Source: Lolium rigidum (Eukaryota; Streptophyta; Magnoliopsida; Poales; Poaceae). Taken from it: a stretch of 64,000 nucleotides of DNA. The DNA lies in contig NC_061514.1 of the NCBI RefSeq assembly GCF_022539505.1, positions 249,104,124-249,168,123 of the forward strand, read 5' to 3'. Below the pieces are notes generated by a model. It saw only the letters and a program-made list of their open reading frames with translations, did not search any database and was not told the origin of the DNA. The position numbers and the translations under genes are program-made. Shown here one piece after another: positions 14,741-24,897 of the stretch (positions within the stretch are counted from its first letter, which is position 1; every line of letters begins with the position of its first letter).

Positions 14741-16012
14741 GAATCACGAATCTAACATTCTACAGCCATGAATCGAAGCTAGAACAGTCAAAGATGTAAC
14801 CTGCAAGTGTACAATAGTGATAGATCTAAGCTAAAGCGGTCAGAGATCTACCCTGGCTACATGGAGGTGGAGGAGGAAGTCATGGTTATGTCACACACAG
14901 TCATTATTGTTGGAGGTGGACGAAGGAGTGAAGAGCTTGAAGAAGTGGCCGTAGTCGCTGCCTACACCGTCTAGTTACCTTGCTCACTAACAAGAGAAGA
15001 GAGCTGGAAGGGTGAAAATAGTGGTTTCAAAATTGTCGAGGGGTGGAAATAAGGGAACGTTTCGGATGGAGTTGACCCAAATAGTCATGTCCCCTTTTTC
15101 TCCGCGGGAACTCGCGCCATCACCATGGTCTCAGCTGTTCGTGCAAGCGTTGTCATTTATTTGGTTCTGGGGAGACAGCGTCAAGGGTGGCTCTGGCGAA
15201 ACGGCTAAATCGAGTGTTTTTGTTGGGCCTGGCCTATCTTTTTTTCATGGGTAGCCCGACCCAAAAATCCGGAGCCGGCCCGAGCCAATATTGCATGTTG
15301 GGCCGGGATCGGTATAGAATATTGAGCCTGAACATCGGGTCGGGCCAGGCTTGGTCTACAAAATACATATTCTAGGCAGCTGCTAGGCTGGGCTGCTTGG
15401 CCTGGGCCGGCCTTTTCAGGACTCAAGCTGGATTTCTAGGCTCGACGGTTAGGCCGGGCTATGGCCTAGGTTTGGGCTTCTTCAGGTTCGGTCCAAGTTT
15501 TGCCAGGTATAGTATGGCCTGAAACTGATTTGACACGTGTTCCAGCCATAACATGGAGTGAACCTAGTTAAACTTGTGCGGCCTACCAATCACGTCCTAC
15601 ATGTGTAGATGTGTGGAATAGTGCTGCTCCCCTTCTTTTGTTCCTTGGCCGCCTCGCGCGACTAGGGGCGAAACCCTAGATCTCGCCCCTCGCACCTCCT
15701 GTCCTCTTCTTGCCCAGCCGCCGCCGGGCAAAGCCCACGCGGTGCTGGCGGTGGCGGGCCTTTCTCTACCTGGCGCGAAGAGAGTTGCACGGGGCAGCGT
15801 CTTCCTTGGCAGTAGTGCAGCTCGGCGGAGGTCGTCGTGGCCTGGTGTGGCGGCGGCCGACGAGCTGCGTCAGGGAGGACTACCGGTTGTGCTTCTAGCG
15901 TCGATTCGGGTTCGCCCTGGTGATGCCCTCGGGGACGTCACGGGAGCGGGTTGCCTTCTCCTCTTAATTTGAGGTTCTCCTCTTTTCCCATGATTTGCGA
16001 AAGAGGGAAGGG
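14741..16012. other. Intergenic, two GC-rich patches, no gene recognised
   Basis: 15220-15480 is rich in GGGCCGGGC-type words, as in subterminal regions of some plant DNA transposons, but no paired ends were found. 15640-15960 is GC-rich with CGAAACCCTAGATCTCGCCCC and ORFs in several frames, and could be the 5' leader of an old LINE or LTR element. This is low-confidence inference. The Gypsy element starts right after it. Confidence 0.35.
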
Positions 16013-16566
16013 TGATGTGGGCATTACCCTTCGGGTACCCGATATTAGTCTACCTCCTTGGACCCAACAAGGGGCCCATGAGGATTGCCCTGATCCAAGG
16101 TGGGCTCATACGTTGGTTACTACAAAGAAGACTTACAAGAAGACGGATTCTTGACAAACAAGGCAAGAAGATGTCGATAAAGGAAAGAATAGATTAGATC
16201 TTGATGTAATCTAGTCGAGTTCGGACAAGACTCTTTAGACCCGGCCTCCTATATAAAGGCCAGGAGAGGGCCTGCCAAACGGGAACAACACACGAAACCC
16301 GCACAATCTAGCATACAAAAACCCTAGAAACCTTGCCTCTCGGCGAGTTCACCATAGCAGTCTATCGTCTGCCTCATTGTAACCTATTTTACTCGATAAA
16401 TCAAGATCAAACAAGCAGGAAGTAAGGACTTTACCTCATCGAGGGCCCCGAACCTGGGTAAATCTCGCTCCATGTTCGTTTGGTATCCGATGTCTCGTGT
16501 TAACCTGCAGGATTCCATCAACCCTAATCCCCTCATGGTGGGCATTTCCTAGGAACTCCGTCGTCA
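16013..16566 (+). repeat. 5' LTR of the Gypsy element
   Basis: It starts TGATGTGGGCATTACCC and ends CTCCGTCGTCA (TG...CA, 554 bp). The first 180 bp reappear at 29543-29706, with one 16-bp segment missing there. TATATAAAGG at 16251-16260 is a good TATA box for the retroelement transcript. The primer-binding site follows directly. Confidence 0.9.
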
Positions 16567-16568
16567 AT

Positions 16569-16586
16569 TGGTGCCGTATGTGGGAA
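16569..16586 (+). other. Primer-binding site of the Gypsy element
   Basis: TGGTGCCGTATGTGGGA lies two bases after the LTR end. It resembles the TGGCGCCGTCTGTGGGA site common in Tat-like Gypsy elements, with two changes. Confidence 0.75.
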
Positions 16587-16624
16587 ACCTGCTGGTACAA
16601 GGCACTTCATCGGTAGTTCCGACC

Positions 16625-18702
16625 ATGTCGGCTACGTCTTCACCAGCATCACCATCACCTTCGGCTCCATCGTCGCCGATCTCGGGGAACTCAATCCGCT
16701 TCGGGTCCTTCGAGTTCACTCCGCACACCGACGCGTCGCGTTCGTCCTTTTCAGGCATGCGCGGCGGGATGGACATGACGTTCCAGAGCGTCCACTTCCG
16801 CGTCGACTCTGGTAGCGTTCTTCGGCTCCCGGACCCGATCGCTTCTGGCACGGCTTCATCGACAGCTGCGTCCGTTGCTTCATCATCAACCGCGGCCAAA
16901 CTACCGGCTGCATCATCGGTGTTGACTCCAACATCTCCATCATCGTCATCGCCACGTCGTACCATGTTCGCTGTGTCTGTCAGGTCTGATGACTCCGGAT
17001 CATCGGATCTGACATCGTACTACTGTCTCGACTACGACACCAGGCACCTCGGATGCTCCTCGCTTCGTCTACAGCATCGGGTAGTCCTCCGACGGAGAAA
17101 GCATCGGCAAGCACAACCTCTCTCTAGCCGAGGGCCGACCCATGCAGCACCAGGTCTGCATTACTTTCAGATCATAAGAAGAAACTATAATCTCCGCGGT
17201 TGGCAATGTTACGCACGTGGAGAGTGATCAGCAGCAGAATGGGAAAGCTACTGATAGTGCCAGCAATGGAGCAGTTAAACGCTCCCTGTTATTTGCACGC
17301 CTACATTGATCCAAAAGATAACATCAAGAAATCAACTCACTTGCTCAAGGGCTGCCGACAATTCCTCGAGATCCAGAAGCTGTGCGAAGCATTGAGGACC
17401 TGCCCCGATACACAGGCGCACCCGACAATATAGGGTACAGCTGCCTCCGGTCAACCGCTCGAGCTGCAGCCCCAATAGGAACGTCCTCGCGTTCCAGCCG
17501 AAGTCTTTCCTATATCGCGGCGGCATGTGAACATGATTCACAAGGCTGACATCTCTAAAAGGGAGTCAAACAAATTTTGCGGGAGGTGAAACTTCCAGAA
17601 GTAGCCATGGCAAGTGTGCCGGAATACATCGACTGGTCAGAGCAGAGTATCTTATTTAGTAGGGTCGATCATCCGATGGCTGTACCCAGGCATGGTCACG
17701 CCGCCCTGGTACTCGAGGCACATATTGGTGGATTTAACATGAGTAATGTGTTCATGGATGGTGGCATCATCTTAAACCTTTTGTTCGCAAGCACAATGAA
17801 GGCAATAGGCATTATAGTCGATATGCTATAAGAATTTGAACAGGTTTTCACGGCATTATCCCGACCCTACCCGCATATCCTCTTGGCAAGATCTCGTTGG
17901 ACGTTGTTTTCGGTACACCCGACAACTTCAGGAAGGAAATACTCGAGTTCGAGGTAGTTAAATGGGAATCGCAGTACCACGCTATTCACGGTAGACCAGC
18001 ATTCGCCAAGTTCATGGCAGTCCCGCATTATGAGTACCTGAAACTCAAGATTCCATGCAATAATGGGAACACAATAACTATTCATGGAAGTTCTCTTGTT
18101 CCGATAATTGTGACAAAGACTTACATAAGATCGCCTTCAAATTCAGAGTCAGAGAAGAGCTCAATGCACTGGACGTACTCACTGAGCACAAGCAGCCACC
18201 TACTAACAATGGGAAAACAAAAGCCTATGAGTTTGACACCGCCAAATAAGCCAAGAAGCATCAAATGCATCCCTCTGACCCGAAGAAAGCAATCAACGCA
18301 TCGGCTGACCTCACTGTCGCATAGGAAGGCGCACTCATCGAGTTCCTCCGTGAGCACTTGGAAATATTTGCATGGGAGCCATCCGACATGCCAGGTATTC
18401 CCAGGGAACTCACTGAGCACGCCCTCAATGTTGACCCTAAAGCTAAACCTGTCCAGCAAACACTACGTCATTTTTTAGAACCAAGGCGTAAGGCCATCGG
18501 CGAAGAAGTTAATCGGCTTTGGAAGGCTGGGTTCATCCAAGAACTCAAGGAAGCCAAGTGGGTAGCTAACCCAGTAATGGTGCCGAAGAAGGATACAACA
18601 GCTCTCCGCATGTGCATCGATTTCACGAGCCTCAACTAGCATTGCCCAAAGGATCACTTTATGTTGCCACGTATCAACAAAATTGTCGACTCCAAGGCGG
18701 GT
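16625..18702 (+). pseudogene. Gypsy gag-protease-RT remnants
   Basis: The gag start MSATSSPASPSP opens at 16625 in a frame that stays open to 17227. The gag end (NAPCYLHAYIDPKDN, STHLLKGCRQFLEIQK) lies near 17278-17400. 17577-17831 is an aspartic-protease region (PMAVPRHGHAALVLEAHI, then VFMDGGIILNLLF, where the usual serine after DGG is lost). 17897-18085 holds the linker (LEFEVVKWESQYHAIHGRP). 18358-18639 is the N-terminus of reverse transcriptase (MPGIPRELTEHALNV, PVMVPKKDTTALRMCIDFTS), and similarity continues to about 18702. The catalytic YXDD box is absent because the sequence is cut there. Frameshifts occur between all segments. Confidence 0.85.
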
Positions 18703-19259
18703 TGAGATCGCCTCTCTTTCCTCTCTCTCAATCAAGCTCATGCGGAGGCACTCCACCAAGGACTCTTCTTGCATGCTACTCAAACTCAATAGCTTGGCCT
18801 TGGTGCTCTCAAGAGTGGCAATTTCTTCCTCATGATTCCAACAAGAGGTCCTCCTTGCACAAGCGGTAATACTCATCCAAGGCTTCTTCTTGAAGAGCAT
18901 TGACCTCCAAGAGTAGAGCATTGTGCCTCTTCAAAGAAGCAACTTGATCAACAAGCTCGTCATGACAATAGTTGGGGTCTTCCTAATCTTTCTCCTTGTT
19001 GGCTTCCTCGTGAGAAAGCATCTTCTTCTTGAGCTCACCCACCAATCCAAGAGCATGATCGATCTCGGTCCTTGGTGAGTTGGGAGATGATGGCATTGTT
19101 GGAGTTTTCGAGGGTGATGACACTAGCTTCAAGAGACATGCACAAGTTTTTTTCCTCCACAAGTGCTTGATTCAGAGAGGCAATCTCAGTTGCCGCCTCC
19201 CTTTCAAGCCTCTCCTTCTCCTCTATGAGGTCTTGAGCCGCACCATGTTGGGCCAAGAG
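18703..19259 (-). pseudogene. Copia gag-region coiled coil, fragment
   Basis: Minus-strand frames give a heptad-rich chain (LIEEKERLEREAATEIASLN, LVEEKNLCMSLEASVITLEN) at 19256-19035 and HEEEIATLESTKAKLLSLSS further on (within 18921-18703), so the coiled coil continues leftwards with a frame change. It is the same reading unit as 21002-20784, interrupted by the solo LTR. It is a remnant of the Copia polyprotein, not a host gene. Confidence 0.7.
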
Positions 19260-19264
19260 AGCCC

Positions 19265-20749
19265 TGATGTCTACGGGTGCTTCTATTCTTGTAGACAGTG
19301 TTGGGCCTCCAAGAGCAGAGGTTTGTAGAACAGCAGCAAGTTTCCCTTAAGTGGATCACCCAAGGTTTATCGAACTCAGGGAGGAAGAGGTCAAAGATAT
19401 CCCTGTCAAGAAACCACCGCAATCACGATACAAGAAGTCTCTTGTGTCCCCAACACACCTAATACACTTGTCAGATATATAGGTGCACTAGTTCGGCGAA
19501 GAGATAGTGAAATACAAGTAATATGGATGTATATGAGTGGTAATAGCAATCTGAATAAAATATGACAGCGAGTAAACATGCAACAGAACAGTAAGTAAAC
19601 GGAGATTCGATGTTTGGAAACAAGGCCTAGGGATCATACTTTCACTAGTGGACACTCTCAACATTGATCACATAATAAAACCACTCTACACTCTCTTGTT
19701 GGATGATGAACACCACTAATTGTGTAGGGCTACAAGAGCACCTCAATGCCGGAGTTAACAAGCTCCACAACATTCGATATTCATATTTAAATAACCTTAG
19801 AGTGCATGATAGACCAACGCAATCACACCGAGAACTAACATAGCATGCACACGCGTCAGAACCGAGACTATGAAAGGGGGAATAAATTGCATCAATACCA
19901 TCATAGTAATAGTTAACTTCATAATCTACAAGAGATTACAATCATAACCTACGCCAAGTACTACATGATGCACACACTGTCACCGTTACACCATGGAGGA
20001 GGAATAGACTACTTTAATAACATCACTAGAGTAACACATAGATGAATAGTGATACAAAACTCATATGAATCTCAATCATGTAAGGCAGCTCATGAGATCA
20101 TTGTATTGAAGTACATAGGAGAGAGATCAACCACATAGCTACCGGTACAGCCCTTAGCCTCGATGGAGAACTACTCCCTCCTCATGGGAGACATCAGCGT
20201 TGATGGAGATGGCGGTGGTGTCGATGGAGAAGCCTTCCGGGGGCACTTCCCCGTCCGGCGGCGTGCCGGAACGGAGACTCCTGTCCCCCGGATCTTGGCT
20301 TCGCGATGGCGGCGGCTACGGAAGGTTTCTCGTACCGTGGCTTTTCGTATCGAGGTTTTAGGCCGGGGACCTTTAAATAGGCGAAGAGGCGGAGTCGGAA
20401 GAGGCGACGGGGCGCCACACAATAGGGCGCGGCCCGGGCCACGGCCGCGCCACCACCATGTGTGGGCCCCCTGTGGCCCTCCTCGCGGTCCCTCTCGGGT
20501 GTTACGGGAAGCTTCGTGGAATTATAAGATGCTTGGGCATTGATTTCGTCCGATTCGAGAATATTTCCTTACTAGGATTTGCTGAAACCAAAAACAGCGA
20601 AAACAACAGGACCGGCCCTTCGGCATCTCGTCAATAGGTTAGTTCCGGAAAACGCATAAATATGACATATAATGTGTATAAAACATGTGAGTATCATCAT
20701 AAAAGTAGCATGGAACATAAGAAATTATAGATACGTTTGGGACGTATCA
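19265..20749 (-). repeat. Solo LTR of the non-autonomous Gypsy-like family, with target duplication
   Basis: It starts TGATGTCTACGGG and ends GGGACGTATCA, and matches the two LTRs at 37994-39716 and 43184-44910 along its length, with more divergence. The same five bases, AGCCC, flank it at 19260-19264 and 20750-20754. A solo LTR with intact target duplication indicates recombination between the two LTRs of a former full element. The family reads on the minus strand. Confidence 0.92.
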
Positions 20750-20783
20750 AGCCCCAACATGAGTCTTGGTATCCCCTTGCATG

Positions 20784-22169
20784 TTAGTGAGAAAAAAAAT
20801 CCAAACCCACAATCTCACGCTTAATGGTGAGACTAGTGGTATCATCAATAGATAAAGCATTATGTGGAGATATGAGTTTGGAAGGGGATTCTACCTCCGA
20901 GGATACCTTCGCCATGAGGCAATGCACGTTGTTGGTGACGAGGTTCTCATTTGGAGAGTCGAAGAGGGAGATAGAGGGAGTGGTAATGGCGATGGCGGCC
21001 ACTCCCTCTCCTTCCTTGTTGGAGCTCTTTTCCTCATGCTACTCATCCTCATCGGAGGAGTACTCTTCACGGATGATAAAGTCTCTTGGCTTCTTGGTGA
21101 AGGAGACCTTGTCATCGTCGGGCTTGGAGGAGAACTTGGAGAATCCTTTGGAGAGTGACTTGAACTTTTCCTTGCGGACAAGCCTTCCACCATTATCTTC
21201 TCTTCTCTCATAGATACAATCCACAACAAAATGACTTTTGTCGACCCAATTGTAGCATGTTCTCCCCCTTTTCCCCTCCCTTGGACTCTTGGAGAAGTTT
21301 CTTGAAGAATCACGTAGTCTTCTTGATCTTGTGTTTCGGGACTTGTTTCCCTCCCAAAATCTCTTCGCAGCGAGGGCCATATGCTCATGATAGTTGGTCT
21401 TGAAATCATCCGGACCCCACTCAATGGGATCCTCATCGCTTTCACTAGCTTCATGCACCTTCATATTCAATGCAAGGTTGGGCTTGCGGGTGTTGTGGGC
21501 GCGAGCAACAAGATCCTCCGCATTCTTCTTGGAGATGTCCAAAGCGATGACTTCGCTAAGGACTTCATCGGATGTCATAGCACGGAAGGAGGCATTTTGG
21601 CGGATGGCCGTCAACTTCACTTCCTCATAAGGGAGGAGAGCGTTGTAGAACTTTCGCTTGATCCAATGGTCATCCACAAACGTTGCTCCAAGATCTTGCA
21701 TTTGTACGGCAAGAGCGATGAGGCGCCGATACATTTCTTCGGGGGTCTCTCGTTCAATCATGACGAAGTTTTCGGCCATGTTGTTCACTTCATCGAAATG
21801 AGAGCTTTGGATGCTCTCATTTCCGAGGAAGACCTTGTCGAGTTTATCCCATGCTTCCTTGGCGGTCTTGAGTGAGCGGATATGAGCACGGTCCTTGGGC
21901 GTGACGGCCATGTGGATCATGTTGATGGCGGTGGCGTTGAGTTGGTCATCCACCACCTCTCTTCTTGCCAAGCTCTTTGGGTCTCGTGGAGAATAGCCCT
22001 CCTCAATGATGCGCCAAAGCTCGGTAGAAGCGCTGCGCACATGAGAACGCATTAAGAATTGCCAATTTTCGAAGCTATTTGATTCAAGTAACGGTGGTGA
22101 ACCATGCGACAAGATATGTCGCATAGGTATTGGAACGTTTATGGTAATCACTTGGTGGTGGCACTGCAT
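20784..22169 (-). pseudogene. Copia gag (UBN2-type) polyprotein, interrupted
   Basis: From 22169 the minus strand encodes 376 residues: FENWQFLMRSHVRS, then LWRIIEEGYSP, AKEAWDKLDKVFLG, ETPEEMYRRLIALAVQMQDL and EVLSEVIALDISKK, the gag_pre/UBN2 capsid pattern of plant Copia elements. A CCHC zinc knuckle follows, but its second cysteine is tryptophan (CYNW..KSHFVVDC). The frame ends at a stop near 21039 (EEYSSDEDE), and the next segment (21002-20784, with NVHCLMAKVSSEVESPSKL) continues the expected order. The stop and the broken knuckle mark it as inactive. Confidence 0.85.
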
Positions 22170-22450
22170 GATTACCCCCTAAACGTTCCGCAACCGGTGT
22201 CTCATCCTTCCCTTTTGTTGAAGTGCCGGTCTCCCCAAGCCCTTCCTTTTGTGGATCTTTTGTCGATTGCGCAACAAAATCAACAAGAGGAAATTAACTA
22301 GCTTTTGGTGGGGGATCCTCGGCACTTTGCCTTAGGATCTTCGATAGGGGTTGGCTTTTGAGAAACCAACTCCATCATCATTGCCTTCATTTCACAACCT
22401 TCTCTTGTCCGGCCATTTCTTAGGCGGTAAAGCCCGAACAAGAAAACCTC

Positions 22451-22462
22451 GCTCTGATACCA
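22451..22462 (-). other. Primer-binding site of the Copia element
   Basis: Read on the minus strand this is TGGTATCAGAGC, complementary to the 3' end of initiator methionine tRNA and standard for plant Copia elements. It sits two bases inside the LTR. Confidence 0.9.
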
Positions 22463-22464
22463 AT

Positions 22465-23807
22465 TGAATGGATCGTAGCGGACAAGAGGGGGGTGAATGG
22501 ACGGTACACAAATTTTAAGTCTTTTTCAGTTTTAGCGGTGCGGAAGGTAAAGGTGATAACTTTAGTGGTGGAGATGTTCCTAGAATGATCCTAGCTAGGC
22601 AAGTGCAACAAGTAAAGGAAACAAGCGTGATAGTAAGAGTAAGGAGCGGGACAACCGGATGGCGCAGAGACGATGCGATGTTTGTTTCCCGTAGTTCCTC
22701 TCACAAAAGAGAGTACGTTTGCGTTGAGGAGGTGCAAGCCTCACACAAGAGGCTAGGCGGCCACACCACGAAGGAAGGCCTCACCTTCTTCCTCGAGAGC
22801 TCCACAAAGGGGCTCCCCCTTCTCCACTATGGCACCGGTCGAGGCGGTGGTTCCTTCACAAGGTTGGAGCGAGCTCCACAACACTAGGAGGCTCCCAACA
22901 ACCTATGGGGCTAGCACAACACCAAGCTAGCCTCCATAGGTGCACTTCCTCCAAGATACCACCATAGGAACCCTAACTCCAAGATCCACTATGGACTAGC
23001 AAGAATTGGTGAAATCTCTCTTGGTAGAACTATAGATCGGCGCCTCCTCCACCACTCCTCAAAATTTGGGCAAGATTGGTTGGATGGTTGGGGAGATCCT
23101 CAAGGATTAAGCTTAGCAGCAATGTAGGAGAGAGAGAGAGGAGAGATAAAAACAAGTTGGGGAAGAAGGTCCCTTTAAATAGGCCCCCCGAAATCCAACC
23201 GTTATCTGCAGTTTTTGCCTAAGCGGTACTACCGCTTTGGTAAGCGGTACTACCGCTCTGGATTCGAAATCCCACAGAACTTATCCATGTGGACACATAG
23301 CGGTACTACCGCTCGCGGTACCGCTCGAGGTACCGCAATGGCCTCCAGAGCTTACTGGATCCCAAGCAGTACCAGAGCGGTACAACCGTAAGTCATGTTA
23401 CGGTACTTAAGCGGTACCGAGGCGGTACTACCGCTCGCAAGCGGTACTACCGCTCAAGGTACCGCAAAGGTACCGTAACTTTTTCTGTGGGACATTCTCA
23501 GTGCAAATCTCCAGTGCGGTACCGTTGGGCGGTACCAGTAGGGGTAGCGGTACTACCGCTACTGGTACCGATAGTTCCGGTCTGACAAAAACTGCTTTCT
23601 CCTCTTTCCTCTCCAACCATGTCACCTCGCGATACACACACAAAACCAGAAAACCTATAAACTACGCTTCAGTCCTCCGATCTTGACGTGTCCAGCGAGG
23701 TCACCGTGAACTTGCAAATCTATCAAAGACACTCTTTGCACACGGTGAGATTATTCAAGTGTTGTCATCAAACACACAAAACACAGGGTTTAGACTCTGC
23801 TCTTTCA
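22465..23807 (-). repeat. 5' LTR of the Copia element, with palindromic repeat cluster
   Basis: On the plus strand it starts TGAATGGATCG and ends CTCTTTCA (1343 bp, TG...CA). Between 23222 and 23560 it contains five exact copies of the palindrome-like word AGCGGTACTACCGCT (23222, 23243, 23299, 23440, 23546) and one with a changed first base (23421), plus several AGCGGTACCGCT-like and GGTACCG words. Confidence 0.8.
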
Positions 23808-23820
23808 ACGATTAAAACAA

Positions 23821-23973
23821 AAAGGACATCTGAAGCTAGAATCTCCTTGGGAGGGACCTTACATCGTCACCGAAGTCATCCCAGGAGGCGCCTATCGCAT
23901 CAAGAGTACTACAACAGGATTTGTGAAAGGCAACTCATGGAACGTTTCACAATTGCGACGATTCTATGTTTAG
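23821..23973 (+). pseudogene. Gypsy integrase C-terminus
   Basis: The open frame reads LKLESPWEGPYIVTEVIPGG, then AYRIKST, then GNSWNVSQLRRFYV and a stop. This is the end of the pol polyprotein of Tat-like Gypsy elements. It picks up the Gypsy reading that stops at 18702, so the stretch from mid reverse transcriptase through most of integrase is gone. Confidence 0.88.
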
Positions 23974-24000
23974 GCCCTTTTTTGCCTTCCTTTATTTTTC

Positions 24001-24897
24001 GTTCAATAAGGCTTCTGAGCCCTACTCAAGATAATGTATACCTCAGTTGCATATTATTCATAAACTTCTAGTTCGTTAACACAATTATTACTTCGTTTAT
24101 TAAAGATATACCCGCGAACTGTTCGGGAGTTCATGCAAAATCTTCGGCTATTGCGTTTGATCCCATCGGGAGCGCTGGAGTTCGAAGAAAAAACATAGTA
24201 CACATGATGACTATCTCAAAGTTTCTCAAAATATTAATGCGGTAAGCGTACCGGAAAATACTCGGGGGGCTGCAGATGATAGCTCTTATTTTATGATTTC
24301 CATCAAAATCCTCATGGAACATTCGAGTTCTGCGATTGATGGATATCTCAATATACATAAAAATATAAACAATTACATAAAGCCTCATGGAACATTCGAG
24401 TGCTACATACTATGGAAATCATTCTATAACAAAACGGTCCATGCCAGTACGATACCTGAGCTACAAAGCCAATCAGGCACATGACTCGGGGGCTGTTGCC
24501 GATATAAATCAAAACATATACATACGGCTCAGCAAAACATATTGCGATTACTACGGGGCTGTCGAACAAGAAAAATGACTTGATCACTCAGTTTCCTTCG
24601 ACATCATACAAATAAATCTATCATTTTCGAATCAAGTGGACTTACAGTCCCTTCGAATATTCGCAAGTCATCTACTGCATCTGATGTTACAAAAAGAAAA
24701 TCATCCACACAATTTGATGTTATAAAAGAACATCATTGGCACACGGTGTTATAAAAGAACATCGTCATCACAGTAGAAGATTATCTTCAAGTACAAGTAT
24801 GACTCAATTGACAAAGGTCAAAGACATTAGTATTAATTACAAACTAAGTATCACACCACGTCCGTGAACATTCAATGTCTCCTTTAAATTGTGGCCT
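24001..24897. other. Gypsy internal non-coding DNA
   Basis: AT-rich region between the pol stop and the end of the antisense ORF. It contains repeated CTCATGGAACATTCGAGT words (24311, 24384) and a CGGGGGCTG-type motif at 24265 and 24486. No other ORF is supported. Confidence 0.5.

Larger units (their letters stand above)
18703..23807 (-). mobile_element. Copia LTR retrotransposon, 3'-truncated, inserted in the Gypsy
   Basis: The 5' LTR is 23807-22465 on the minus strand. A tRNA-iMet-type primer site follows (22462-22451, TGGTATCAGAGC), then the leader and gag (22169-21039). Coiled-coil coding remains run to about 18703, where Gypsy reverse transcriptase sequence resumes. No pol domains and no 3' LTR remain. 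A solo LTR of an unrelated family (19265-20749) is inserted in it. On the right it abuts the Gypsy integrase end. Confidence 0.82.

Noticed and set aside
22451..22462. tRNA-like sequence
   Set aside because: Only the 12-base complement of a tRNA 3' end, serving as a primer-binding site. No cloverleaf is present.
23222..23560. Palindromic repeats as a CRISPR-like array
   Set aside because: Spacing is irregular, spacers are not unique units, no cas genes exist, and the setting is a plant Copia LTR.
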